A DNA stretch of 64,000 nt from Gracilaria domingensis. Taxonomy: Eukaryota; Rhodophyta; Florideophyceae; Gracilariales; Gracilariaceae. The stretch lies in NCBI GenBank assembly GCA_022539475.1, contig VCMS01000040.1:224652-288651 (forward strand), given 5' to 3'. A program made the translations under genes and the position numbers. Below the pieces are notes generated by a model. It was given only the letters and a program-made list of their open reading frames with translations, did not search any database and had not been told where the DNA came from. Positions 1-9,939 of this stretch are shown in pieces (the stretch's first letter is position 1; the number at the start of each line of letters is the position of its first letter).

Positions 1-327
1 GATTGTGTGTGGAAGATTCGGACCGATACCTGGCGAGTCCAGCACTGCTTCACACACCCCAAACTTACCATGCACGGAACCCATCCATGTTATAGATAGT
101 GCAGTGAGAAAGCCCTTGACCCCCCCTCCCCTCCATCGACAGATTCTGTGACCAAGCCTGGAAAACGACTTGTCTTGGGTTGCCGCTCGAACTCGTGTCA
201 TCTCTCAAAACTGGATTCCGGTAATACACCACAGGATACATATCCGCGCAGCTTGGATGCTTGATAGGTCCAAGAGTATCTTTCCACATTCGCAAGTGGT
301 TGAGAATATACATAGCATGTGAGGCTC
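1..327. other. 3' flank of kinesin gene, nothing recognised
   Basis: This stretch lies downstream of the kinesin stop codon. It contains only short open frames with no recognisable domain, and I see no repeat, RNA gene or second coding region in it. Confidence 0.4.
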
Positions 328-2904
328 CTACAAGTCGATTTTAGCAGATCTTTGAGCTGTTCCAACATGACAGTTGTTGACCTTTGCAGCAAACCGTAGA
401 GAGCAAAGCGATTCATTAAAGCTTTCGGGTGCATGTGAAAGATTAACAAACATCAGAGCTTTGGAGTCACCTCCCAGAGAATCCTGAAGTAGGTGGGTGA
501 GCTTCGAGTTGCGATATGGGACGTGGCCTGCTTTCTTGGAAAGCGCAGAAATTACATCTCCGAGCGCTGAGAGGCTCTTGTTAATATGTTTCGTCTCTCG
601 CAACCGTTCTCCCTCCGCTTTGCTCTTTTCCAGTCGTTCTGAACCGGCTAGATCAATGAGATTCAAGAGACCCTCGCGGCACTCCCGAGTCCCAGCATTC
701 TTGCCACGGACGTATAGACGGAAAACTGAATGTGAACGAGAGCTTCTTTCATTGGATTGAGTGGCTGCGGTCGCACGGTTCTTCATAGATTGGGTTATGA
801 GCTTCTGAATATGAGCTTCGTCTTTCACGGCTTCGACGGTAAGATCAGTAACTGATGAACTCTTCTTATCTTGACTGTAAACTACCCGATGCTCCCTGGA
901 TTTGCCACCATTGGCGGAATTGTCGACGAGCAAATCCCTGATCGACTCATTGTAGATTTCCAGAAAGGAGGCTTTGAGATCAAATGTCCATCCGTCCTTT
1001 TTCATGCTTCTCGCTGTTTCAAACACTTGTTGAATGGATCGTGGTACCATTCCAAGATTGGAATCATCACCACCCCGTTCTCCTAGCATAGTATAAGTCT
1101 TTCCGGAGCCGGTTTGACCGTAGGCAAAAATGCATACTCGGTACCCATCAATAGCACTTTGAACCAATTGGGAGATTTCTTCGAAAACAGTATCCTGCGA
1201 GGATGTTGGATCAAAGACCCGGTCGAACTTGAACGGATAGCTCTGATGAATGCGAACAGAAGGTTCATTTGGAGGAGATTTGGCCACCACCCCCTGGCCC
1301 TTCTCATTATAACGAAACATTTCATCATTCGAGGATTCGATCTCCTTGCCAATCGGTGGTCGAATTCGACAGAACACACGAATATTACCCTTTAGCTCTT
1401 GGATGGTGTTGTGGAGACGTCTACGCTCTGCAGCGTCCTCTCGCGCCTGTCGCTCAAGATCTTGAATTTGGTTCTTGGTCTCTTCATTTGCGGTAATCAG
1501 TTCTTGCGTCTCTGCTCTCGATTTCGTTAAATCATTATGCAGAGCATCCAACTTCAGGTCAAGTGCCATTTTCTCCGAGTTAATAGTGGAAATCTTTCGC
1601 TCTTGTAGAGAAACTGATTCTTTGAAGTTATCGAGCTCATTGGTCCTAGCAGTTAAATCGGCCTCAAGATTTGCGTTTGCTTTTCTCAAGCTGTCTCGCT
1701 GTTGCTCAAGGTCGTGAAGCTGAGGCTTCAGTTCCTTCTTGTATGATTCAAAGGCATCAAGCTCTTTCTTTCTTTCAGCCTCACCTGCAGCTTTTTGGTG
1801 CTCGAGTTTATCTCGGTTAGTTTCCAAATCCTCGACCTGGCTTTGCAACGACTTAATGCGCTTCCTCAGGGACTCTTCAACTTGAAGTCGTTCCGATTCG
1901 AGTTCTTCGTTCTCCCGTTTTGCTCTTCTAAGCGCCGCCTCCGCTGATGACTGTTCTCCTTCTGCAATTTCAACACGGCGTATTACATCCTTCAGCTTCG
2001 TGGTAGTAGAATCTAGATCAGACTCCAGCGTCGCTTGCCTCTTCCTCGCCTCTTCTTCTATTTCTATTTTGCTACCCCGCAGCTGGTCGAAGGCAGTGTG
2101 AAGTTCGTCGAGATTCTTTTGAAGCTTTTCGGCTTCTTCATTTGCGGCTTCAGAAATTGATGGAGTATTCGCTACCCTTTCCTTTTCCAGGTGAAGCTGC
2201 TGAATTTCTTCCTTCAAAAGCTTCACTTGTTCTCTTTCGACGTGAAGCTCATTCTGAACGTCTTTGAGCAGCTTCTGGGCAATTATAAGCTGGCTCTTGC
2301 ATTCCACTTTCTCTTCCATTAGTTCCTCTAGCTTTCGTTCATATTCAGGCCTCACGGATTCAAGCTGCGAAATAGTTTCTAGAAGCCTTTCACTCGCCCC
2401 TTCTTCAACAGAGTCCTTGCTTTCCTTCAGAGACTGTACAGATTGATCCACTCTTTCTAGAATAGAAGTGAACTGAGTGAAAACTTTCTTGTCTGCAGCA
2501 GGAATTGCTTCAGGTCTGGTAGCCGTAAGTCCTCTCGAAAGTGTACGGGATGCGTTCGTCCTGTTAAACGGCAGTGTGTCTCTCCGGGAAGCCTCTGTGC
2601 CTGGTCTGGAAACTGTTCTCGCTTTTGGTCGCGGTTGCTGAGAAAAGCTTCGTTTCGGCTTAGCAGCGAGGCGCTTGTTAACTGATTCACTTGCAGTGGT
2701 GGTTGATCGTGTGCGCACAGAGGTTTGGCGGCGAGATGGTGGCTCGGGAATCGCCGAGGACGCGTTCGTGGACTTGGGCGGCACTTTGTTAATCATATGC
2801 TTAGATTTCGAGACTCCCAATGGCCTCTGCGTCTGTGTCGCTGTTAAGTTGTCCTTGGCTCCTGTCAATATTTCCTTCAGCGGAGGGCGGGATTGAGACT
2901 CCAT
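328..2904 (-). CDS. Kinesin-14 (C-terminal motor, minus-end directed)
   Basis: An 858-residue microtubule motor, one uninterrupted frame. The first ATG is at 2904; the frame stays open upstream only from non-ATG codons. The N-terminal ~150 residues are basic and Ser/Arg/Pro rich, as in microtubule-binding tails. Residues ~165-500 are a long Glu/Lys/Leu coiled coil for dimerisation. The motor fills the C-terminus and is introduced by the neck motif ELKGNIRVFCRIRPP (~residue 503). The ATP-binding P-loop GQTGSGKTYT is near residue 595, followed by switch I NERSSRSHSV and switch II LIDLAGSERL. A C-terminal motor behind this neck is diagnostic of kinesin-14 (KIFC1/Ncd/Kar3), which slides and focuses spindle microtubules toward minus ends. 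The exact subfamily cannot be settled by eye. Confidence 0.95.
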   Translation of the reverse strand: MESQSRPPLKEILTGAKDNLTATQTQRPLGVSKSKHMINKVPPKSTNASSAIPEPPSRRQTSVRTRSTTTASESVNKRLAAKPKRSFSQQPRPKARTVSRPGTEASRRDTLPFNRTNASRTLSRGLTATRPEAIPAADKKVFTQFTSILERVDQSVQSLKESKDSVEEGASERLLETISQLESVRPEYERKLEELMEEKVECKSQLIIAQKLLKDVQNELHVEREQVKLLKEEIQQLHLEKERVANTPSISEAANEEAEKLQKNLDELHTAFDQLRGSKIEIEEEARKRQATLESDLDSTTTKLKDVIRRVEIAEGEQSSAEAALRRAKRENEELESERLQVEESLRKRIKSLQSQVEDLETNRDKLEHQKAAGEAERKKELDAFESYKKELKPQLHDLEQQRDSLRKANANLEADLTARTNELDNFKESVSLQERKISTINSEKMALDLKLDALHNDLTKSRAETQELITANEETKNQIQDLERQAREDAAERRRLHNTIQELKGNIRVFCRIRPPIGKEIESSNDEMFRYNEKGQGVVAKSPPNEPSVRIHQSYPFKFDRVFDPTSSQDTVFEEISQLVQSAIDGYRVCIFAYGQTGSGKTYTMLGERGGDDSNLGMVPRSIQQVFETARSMKKDGWTFDLKASFLEIYNESIRDLLVDNSANGGKSREHRVVYSQDKKSSSVTDLTVEAVKDEAHIQKLITQSMKNRATAATQSNERSSRSHSVFRLYVRGKNAGTRECREGLLNLIDLAGSERLEKSKAEGERLRETKHINKSLSALGDVISALSKKAGHVPYRNSKLTHLLQDSLGGDSKALMFVNLSHAPESFNESLCSLRFAAKVNNCHVGTAQRSAKIDL

Positions 2905-3564
2905 CGCAGTGTTTGTGGGTGTATTTTCCAATGACTGCGAGGGAATCAATTCGCATGAAACAGACGTTCGAGACGAGAGTTCGGTCCGAAATGCAGCTGA
3001 TACTACGAATACCAGTTCAACGTCTGACGCGTCTTCCCAGAATGTCGATGACTGTCAGAGTAGCTGAGCACTGAGGAATGAGTTCTTTACCAGTCCACGA
3101 AGAAGACAAGCAGAGTGCGAAATTTCTGGTGGACGTGACGAATACACCAGTGTACGCAGTCTTCTGCTGAACGGGAGTGTTTTTCACTTCGGACAGTTGG
3201 ACGTTGGTCGATTTCCCTTGGAGAGCTCGGTATACTTGTGATTCACAAGTTGTGAACGGATATATTGTGAGCGGTTTTCTGAACGTTAAGATTCTTAACT
3301 TGAGAAACTTATTGTTGTGGTATGCATGTACAAGGGTAGTTTGCACAGCTCCTCATCTTTTTGAATTCTCGGGTGAATCATTGGTTTGATTTGAATTTGA
3401 AATCGGTCATTAGCACTTTGTTCCAACGCCAGTATGAACTCTACAAGCGTATTCACATATTCATGAGAGAAAGCGAGAAAATCGACGAAGTACAAATCAT
3501 GAAAGTTTTTTTAAAAAAGTTTATGATTGAGCTGTACAGTGCGAGGCACTAGTCCGACTGTAAG
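2905..3564. other. Intergenic, 5' flank of kinesin gene
   Basis: About 660 bp between the kinesin start and the end of the small candidate spliced gene at 3565. The flank near 2,905-3,060 should hold the kinesin promoter, but I see no clear TATA box. The short overlapping frames here look like chance. Confidence 0.35.
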
Positions 3565-4097
3565 CTACCAGGTGGCACCGCAACAATATGTGGCAAACTG
3601 ATTTGCAGTGAACATTAGTTCGCCACATATTGCACCTATATTGACATTGCCAATGTACCAAGTTGGTACTGTATGTTCTACCCTTTTCCTTGTTCGACTA
3701 ATCTCCGCCCTGGAAGCCCTCCGGCTCTGCCGTGGATGGGAAAGCCCAAACCTATTCCACGCTCTGGAGTCGAGTTGGACTTACACAACCAATACTGCGT
3801 AGATCGTACCGGTAAATCCAGCCCGGAAATGTCTTCCAAAATGACAGCAGGGTAATACTTGTGATGAAAGTCTTTCGCGATAGATGTCGCTTGTCCTCTT
3901 CCGTTCAGCGTGCAGGATATTTGCGGATTTAAGATCAGTGTAAATGTGGGTGAGCGTGGACTTGTAAACGCAAAAACGAAATGAATGCTCTGCACTGCAG
4001 TCTGCAGCTCTTCCGAGATAAAAGGCACAGGCGCGTCTGCTATTGCGAAACGTTTGGAAACATTTGCCGCGCAGCTACTCAAGCGAATGAGACGCAT
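3565..4097 (-). CDS. Small hypothetical protein, candidate two-exon gene
   Basis: Exon 1 runs from the ATG at 4097 to 3785. It ends at a strong donor, GTAAGTCC, beginning at 3784. A 116-nt intron ends at an ACAG acceptor (3670-3669), and exon 2 continues 3668-3565 to a TAG. Exon lengths of 313 and 104 nt keep the frame, giving about 138 residues. An in-frame stop just upstream of 4097 supports this start. Exon 2 is rich in aromatic residues and Cys (WYIGNVNIGAICGEL, then ...YCC). I do not recognise the family and see no signal peptide. Without splicing the frame reads on to 3678 as a 139-residue protein, so the intron is inferred from splice-site quality and phase only. Confidence 0.4.
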
Positions 4098-4212
4098 TGA
4101 TTCAGGCGGTATCTACCAGAAAGGTAGAAATCCAAACTACGTGGCAACAATATGATTTCTTGATACCGCGGTAGTGAAGGACAGAGAAAAGGGGGTGCGA
4201 ACCCCTCCCTGG

Positions 4213-4603
4213 ATGCTTGAAAGGGCTGTGAATGAAGCCAGGATAATTGGGGGGCTGCTCTTGCATGCCCTCTCTTACGATGGCGTGGGAAGCAGGGTAT
4301 ATGTACTGGTAAGCATCATGCTTACCGTGATTGCAATCGAACTTCTAGAACGTGCTGATTTTGCAACAGCGTTCTACTGTTTTTTCATCCTTATACTGGA
4401 GGCAATGTAGATGGCGCGGATATTGTTCAGAGCATCATGATGTAAAGCTCTCATTGAGATCGGCGTTATGCAAATTACATTCAGCACAATCTGGCGGGAA
4501 TTGCACATATTATGGAGCATTGTATGCGGGCAGCAGTTGCAATATCAGTTTTGAAAGCAGGATATCATGCGAAAGCTTTCTTGGTACCGTCGGTAGCCCA
4601 TGA
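4213..4603 (+). CDS. Small hypothetical protein, candidate two-exon gene
   Basis: Exon 1 starts at the ATG at 4213 and runs to 4308, ending before a GTAAGC donor. A short 61-nt intron ends at a GCAACAG acceptor (4369). Exon 2 (4370-4603) is open in the matching phase for 77 codons. The predicted ~109-residue product has a hydrophobic stretch near residues 8-17 and a Cys-containing C-terminal part (CRWRGYCSEH, later SGGNCTYYGAL). It diverges from the gene ending at 4097 with about 115 bp between starts. No family was recognised. The intron is shorter than the others proposed here (90-156 nt), so this could be a chance combination of open frames. Confidence 0.27.
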
Positions 4604-6146
4604 GGGGCTACGAATTAACACTGACTGTTGCATCCACGATTGTAAGAAACCCATGTCAGTACCCAATTTGGAGCGTTTTGAAGGACCCACTCGTCGACAA
4701 ATGAGCACAGCCTCACTGTGAGCGGCAGTTCGTTGCAGAATCTAGTTGTGGTGCTCATTGCAGAATCTCGTTATGATGGATCAAATTAATCATATACAGC
4801 CTAGTTTGTACGGTGAATGCCCCCGTACCAGGCAACGTATCCTTGTTTCAGATATAGGCTTCTCTTGTGGAGCCTTGTATTGCCCTAGCAACGTCGCTCA
4901 AGTGTGTTTTTGTGTGACGTATGAACATATAACACCAAAACGACAGGTCGCGACAATAAATCATGATGCGTGCGGGCAGATTCGGTGGAAGACTTTTCGT
5001 TTGCGCCGGATGGATGAATGCTGATCTGGTTGATCTTCAGCAGAAGACGCATGGATCCGAGACAAAATGTCCGAGAGAGCATCATTTTCTTCATCAAGGT
5101 ATCATTATCGTTCTTCCATCGCAGTCTATCGGATTCGTGCTCTTCTCAACCGTATCGGGCGTTTGCAACCGTCGCATCAGACAGAACATGTCGTTCGCAT
5201 CAGACAGGGGAGAAAGGAAGCGACCCCCCGGAGGAGAGCTCGTGCGTTTATCCGGTGAGAAAAAAAACGCGCAATTGAAGTTACTACCTCTACGAATTCC
5301 GCACCAATTGGTTTCAAACACTGCGGCGCAGATGAAGCAGTTCCAGGCGGTTCTGTTTTGGAGCGAACTTACGTAACTCGTCAACGTCTGATCACCCAAT
5401 CGCAGCGGCGAAGCCAATAGAAAATGATTGCTTTTCGCTGTATCCGGCAGGGCCAAGCGGCGGTCGGGCCGCACCGGGCGTTGGCAACTGTTCTCGATAA
5501 CACGTCATTAGGTTGAGGAGAACGTGAAATCAGCCAAGCGAAGAAAAGCGAGGATCGGGCTGAAGCGAAGGGGGGATGCAGAACGATTCATTTCAAGCGG
5601 CGGTTTGCGGAGCATGCAGAGTTATCTCGACAAAAATAATGCGTATCGACAAGGGGTTCGGACACGCGGTTGTGGTTGTGTATGCCAACGACGGCATGGA
5701 GAAAATGAGTGGTTTGAAGCGCTTTGACGATGAACACGATGTTGACGGCGAGCACGTTGTGGCTTTGCTTCGCTGCACGTAGGGCGTTGAGAATGGTGCT
5801 GCGAAGGCAGTCACACGTCGAACATGAGCATGGTGGCGCTCAAAGGCGTGACGTGTTTTGAGCAAAGAATCAAGACGGCGAAGTGTTCTCAGGTTTGGCG
5901 CTTAGCAAGGGCTTGGGTAAATTGGGGGCATGGAGCATTACATGACGATAAGATGGTGTCCATTGACGGATGGCAAGAGTTTTGGGAGCAGAGCATCTGT
6001 TGATGAGAGCCTATTGAAGTGAAGTTTACAGGCAAGGGAGCATTGGTTTCAAACATAACATGGCGCGATCATTTGGAAACTGTAACAAGATTCACTGAGT
6101 GTGGCTCCGGGTGTTCCCCGTGGGAGAAGGTGTTTCGCAGAGAGAA
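4604..6146. other. Intergenic, no gene recognised
   Basis: About 1.5 kb with several overlapping short frames on both strands (for example 4963-5376 + and 5094-5474 -) that cover each other and show no domain. I do not call a gene here. Confidence 0.35.
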
Positions 6147-6169
6147 GGGGGGGGGGGGGGGGGGGGGGG
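6147..6169 (+). repeat. Poly-G tract of 23 G
   Basis: An uninterrupted run of 23 guanines. It lies about 1.1 kb upstream of the LPMO start, next to a very GC-rich tract. Such runs are mutable and can form G-quadruplex, and their assembled length is often unreliable. Confidence 0.95.
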
Positions 6170-6289
6170 CACGAAGTTTGTGGAAAGGAAGGAGCGCCGT
6201 TTTCAACTTAGCGTATTGAGAGGTTTCAAGAGAGCCGAGTGATCGTAATATGATACAGTACCGTCAAACATCAAGGAGGCTGCCGAGGG

Positions 6290-6990
6290 GGCAATCTGCT
6301 GCGTGGGCGGCTCCTGGATAAATGTACGTGTGCGCGGGCGATGGGCGCGCACGACCGCAAGTGGGTATTAATAGCCACGTTAGTATAATACAGTATGCAG
6401 CGCATAAGGGGGGGCGGAGAAGTGCGGCGCGCAGATAGATGGACGAGCGCGCGCGCATGCATCGCGGTTTGTGGCGCTGTCCACGCGCACACGTGCGGCG
6501 ACGCCTCTTGACAGCGCACTGGCGCTGACGGCAATGGACGCCGCGCGTCGAGCAAACACGTTGATCTGCGGGCGCGCGAAGATCGCCCACGTTGCGGGTG
6601 TTAGCCGCACGGCGGCCGCGCACCGCCACCCAAAACGTGGCATTCAGCGAGCGAGCACGGCGCGCGCACGCGCGCCCCACGCGTCGGCGCGTCGGCCAAT
6701 GCGCGTTGGCGATCGGCCATTCGCCACGGCGCGCGCGCGCGCTCGGCGCGCTGCGTGGCGCGCTTGCGCGGCGTGCGCGAACGATGCGCGCGCGCGCCGC
6801 CTCCGCGCGCGCCGACGCGCGCGCCCGCGCCGCGGAGCCGCCCGCAATGTGGCCGCCGGCTGCACGCGCGCGCGAAGCGTGGCGGCTTTTTGCGCGCCGC
6901 CGACGCTGCCGACGCCGCCGTGGCGGTGAGACGCCGTGCGCGAGTGTGAGCACGCGCGCGCCGGTGTGTCATGCGAGAAATCACCGCCCA
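6290..6990. promoter_or_regulatory. GC-rich, GCGC-dominated tract upstream of LPMO gene
   Basis: About 700 bp dominated by alternating GCGC/CGCG with extreme CpG density, unlike the roughly 45-50% GC surroundings. All six frames stay open here simply because stop codons are rare in such sequence, so the long Arg/Ala frames are artefacts. Its position just before a gene with TATA-like signals suggests a CpG-island-like promoter region. Alternating purine-pyrimidine runs could also adopt Z-DNA. The regulatory role is inferred. Confidence 0.5.
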
Positions 6991-7002
6991 CTGCGTGCCC
7001 GC

Positions 7003-7142
7003 GCTATAAACGCGCCCCCACTCGCGCATGCGTCTCTCTCTGCCTCGCAGACTTCTGTCTTCCCTCTCGTCTTGCAAAGTTTAACCGCGTTAAACTTGAG
7101 TGCAGCCCAGGTATCAGTCGACTCCCTGCCCCGCTTTATAAA
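7003..7142 (+). promoter_or_regulatory. TATA-like motifs before LPMO gene
   Basis: Two candidates precede the coding start: GCTATAAACGC near 7003-7013 and CTTTATAAATC near 7134-7144. The DNA after them is pyrimidine rich (CCTC, TCTC), typical of a short 5' leader. Which one, if either, sets the transcription start cannot be seen. Confidence 0.35.
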
Positions 7143-7286
7143 TCTTAACTTTAACTGTCCCCGCTCCCTTCCCGCCTCGATCTTTGCCGCACATATCTCA
7201 TCCGCCGCCTTCGAGTTTGCTCTACCCCCCCTCCGAAACGATCCGCCCTCTGGTCTCTTCCCCCTCCACCGTCGACACTCATCACA

Positions 7287-8555
7287 ATGTTGCTCTCCTA
7301 CCTTTGGGCGACATCCGTCGTCATTGCCTCATTGCTTTCCGTCGCGCATTCTCATGGTATGATGTGCACCCCTCGTCAACGTGCGGCGTATCATTCCGTC
7401 AAGTGCGGCTCCGACCTGGACTTCCCCGATGTTGTCACCGACCACTGCGCCCACTGTCTCAACGGAGGCACCGTCGCCACCGTCAAGGCCCACCTCCCGC
7501 CCACCGGTTGGAGTGTATTCGAGCCCACCAAGGACTTCTTCGGCACCGCCAACCGAGCCGGTCTGTGCGGAGACCCCATGGGACGCGTGGACCATATGAT
7601 CGGTGGCGACTTTATGCCCTACTCCACCGTCCCCATCGTCGCCCACTGGCAAAAGGGTGGACAAGTCGACTTCTCTGCTGAGATCGATACTAATCATAAT
7701 GGTTACTTTGAGTTCTTCCTTTGCAACTTGGATGCTTGCAACAAGCCCGACATTGACGCTAGCTGCTTTGTGAATAATAAGTGCGTCAAGCTCAATCGGG
7801 TCGCCCATCCCTCATGCGAGAACCCCTCGTCCGCCACCATCCATGAATGTGGACCTATCGACGCTGCCTACCCCGGTCGGTGGTATCTGCCGTGTCGCAA
7901 TACTGGTCATGTTGGCGTCCACATTGTCGGTGGTGACTCAGGAACCATGCGCTATCAGCTCCCGCCTGATTTTGAATGTAAGCATTGCGTCGTGCAGTGG
8001 TACTGGGCCACCGCCAACTCTTGTGCTCCGCGGGGCTTCAAGGAGTACATTGAGAACTACAACTTCCCGTTCGGTACCACTTGTGACTCTGATGGCGGCG
8101 GTAGAGGTACTTACCGTGCCGACATGTCTGTGTGCGGTGGCTCTTCTCTGCCAGAGGAGTTCTGGTCTTGTGCTGATGTGCAGATCACACCCGATGGCAC
8201 CAGTGCAGGTGCCGTGCAGGCTCTCGCGAACCCGGTGCCGGACCCGGCAGTGGTTGCCGATGATGAGACTGAAGTGAAGGAGAACCCGCAAGAAGTGCTG
8301 GAAATGGCTTCACAGGGATTGGAGAATGACATCACCATGACGGCTAATGAGGATTCCGGTAAGCGCAAGCAGGAAGAAATGATGGCCGCTTCTGGCGATT
8401 GCATTCTTGAAGATCAACCTTGCGATGGTGGAACGGAATGTTGCGACATGCAACAATTCTGCGTCAAGACCGACAGAGCCGGCGGCTTCACATGTCGCTT
8501 CTGGTGGAGTCTTTGGGAAGACTCCGAAGCACGATCAAACGCTGCAGAACAATAG
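7287..8555 (+). CDS. Secreted AA15-like LPMO with C-terminal Cys-rich domain
   Basis: A 422-residue protein. A 22-residue signal peptide ends ...VAHS and is followed by HGMMCTPRQR, so the mature N-terminus would be His, as the copper histidine brace of lytic polysaccharide monooxygenases requires. The second copper ligand is likely the His in TNHNGYFEF. Paired Cys residues and VVQWYWATANSC match the AA15 / chitin-binding type-4 core, which ends near residue 300. A low-complexity acidic linker follows, then a short C-terminal module with six Cys (CILEDQPC...ECCDMQQFC...FTC) resembling a knottin or small carbohydrate-binding domain. AA15 enzymes oxidatively cleave chitin or cellulose outside the cell; the substrate here is unknown. 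The ATG follows CACA, and the gene is intronless. Confidence 0.85.
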   Translation: MLLSYLWATSVVIASLLSVAHSHGMMCTPRQRAAYHSVKCGSDLDFPDVVTDHCAHCLNGGTVATVKAHLPPTGWSVFEPTKDFFGTANRAGLCGDPMGRVDHMIGGDFMPYSTVPIVAHWQKGGQVDFSAEIDTNHNGYFEFFLCNLDACNKPDIDASCFVNNKCVKLNRVAHPSCENPSSATIHECGPIDAAYPGRWYLPCRNTGHVGVHIVGGDSGTMRYQLPPDFECKHCVVQWYWATANSCAPRGFKEYIENYNFPFGTTCDSDGGGRGTYRADMSVCGGSSLPEEFWSCADVQITPDGTSAGAVQALANPVPDPAVVADDETEVKENPQEVLEMASQGLENDITMTANEDSGKRKQEEMMAASGDCILEDQPCDGGTECCDMQQFCVKTDRAGGFTCRFWWSLWEDSEARSNAAEQ

Positions 8556-9939
8556 AAGCTCTGTGGTGTCATTGCTCACTTATTTTGATCTGCTTAAATA
8601 CTTGTAACCATGCGCGTTCCCTGCTGCGTTTTTGCAACGTGCTGATGTCTTCTTCAGCTTGAGTTTGAACTGGATATATCATAGGCATGTTGGCTCTGCG
8701 AAACGGCTGACTCATTGTACATACCTCTTTGATCAAGTACTGAGCATCTCCGGTGGTTGAGAGAGCACAGGCAACGGATGGAAATGGATGTAGCAGCTTG
8801 CGTGTCATATACATGTATACTGTATGGCGCCCTAGAGTTCCTATATCGGCAGACGCACCCAAGCGCTATAAGCCCTGCCCCGTCGTTAATTTTTGCGCTT
8901 GCCGAAACGTTCATGCTCGCAGTTGTTTCTACCCATTGCATTTGTCTCGGAAATACCACCAATCTTCAATTCGGCTCGGATCGCCAACTGTCTAGTTTCG
9001 ATATACTTTAACATTTGGAACTGAAAGGCATTTGGCGGGAAGGGTCATGCAGATAGGGGACAAGATGTTATCTATCCCATCCTATGTTTATTGCTTTGTA
9101 GATAAAGTCAGCATACCATGCATTTGCTTTTCTATAGATGTACATATGAGGCTCTGTGTGCCCAATTAACTGTTCCTGGTACGCATTAGATAACAATGTT
9201 TGAAGACACGCGGCAAGGCTCTAAGGATACTCTGTATGCCACCCAATGTGGTTCTTCAAAGAAGTTGCCAGTCAGGCCATCATGTCCTACCTTCGGTACT
9301 ATACCTATGTAAAGATACCTTTGCCAGTCTCTGTGTGCTTGAGGGCCATTCATTGCCGCTCCCGAAGTGTGGTGAAGATGGAATGTCATGAAACAGTCAA
9401 GGAAAGAAGAGACAATCGCGATAGTCTCGAAGGAAACTGCTTCAGTTTTACTTCCAACATAGAGATCACACCAAGCGTCCATGTCAGCGGGAGCCAATAC
9501 AACCTTTCGAACAAGTCGTCGCTTTGTGGTCATGCATGTGCCCATGTGTGTACGTCATCGTTTCCCTCCCTCTCCACCGCCACGTTTCTTCGCCCGCCAC
9601 ACAAGTGGCACGTCGAATAGCAGCCACTTCGCTGCACCACGACCAGCCATCATGATCGCCCTCACCAGAACTGCTTGTTCATTCTTAAGCTAAGGCTTAA
9701 GAGTGGTTAGAGCAGTTTGTCAGGGAGAGCTTGCCTGGCAAACAAGTCTTGATTTGGGCGGTCGTCCTTTTTGCCGTCATGCATTCGCAGCAATGACTAC
9801 GAAGCCGCACGCTAATAGGCCACGCGACCGTTCCGCTGATGAATGCCGAAGAATTCGGCTATCGTCGAATAGAACTGCGAACATCATGTTCTCCTGTTAT
9901 TTGTCTTCGATACATGTAATGTTACATACAGTTCCAGTC
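8556..9939. other. Convergent intergenic region, nothing recognised
   Basis: The LPMO gene (+) and the exoribonuclease gene (-) converge on this 1.4-kb stretch, which should carry both 3' ends. The frames are short and overlapping, with no domain. I found no repeat or RNA gene. Confidence 0.4.

Noticed and set aside
4963-5474. Overlapping 137- and 126-codon frames on opposite strands
   Set aside because: Mutually antisense, no recognisable domain and no splice signals joining them to neighbours.
6264-7362. Long Arg/Ala-rich frames on both strands across the GC-rich tract
   Set aside because: All frames are open because stop codons are rare in GCGC-rich DNA; no domain, and the LPMO start and TATA-like motifs lie just downstream.
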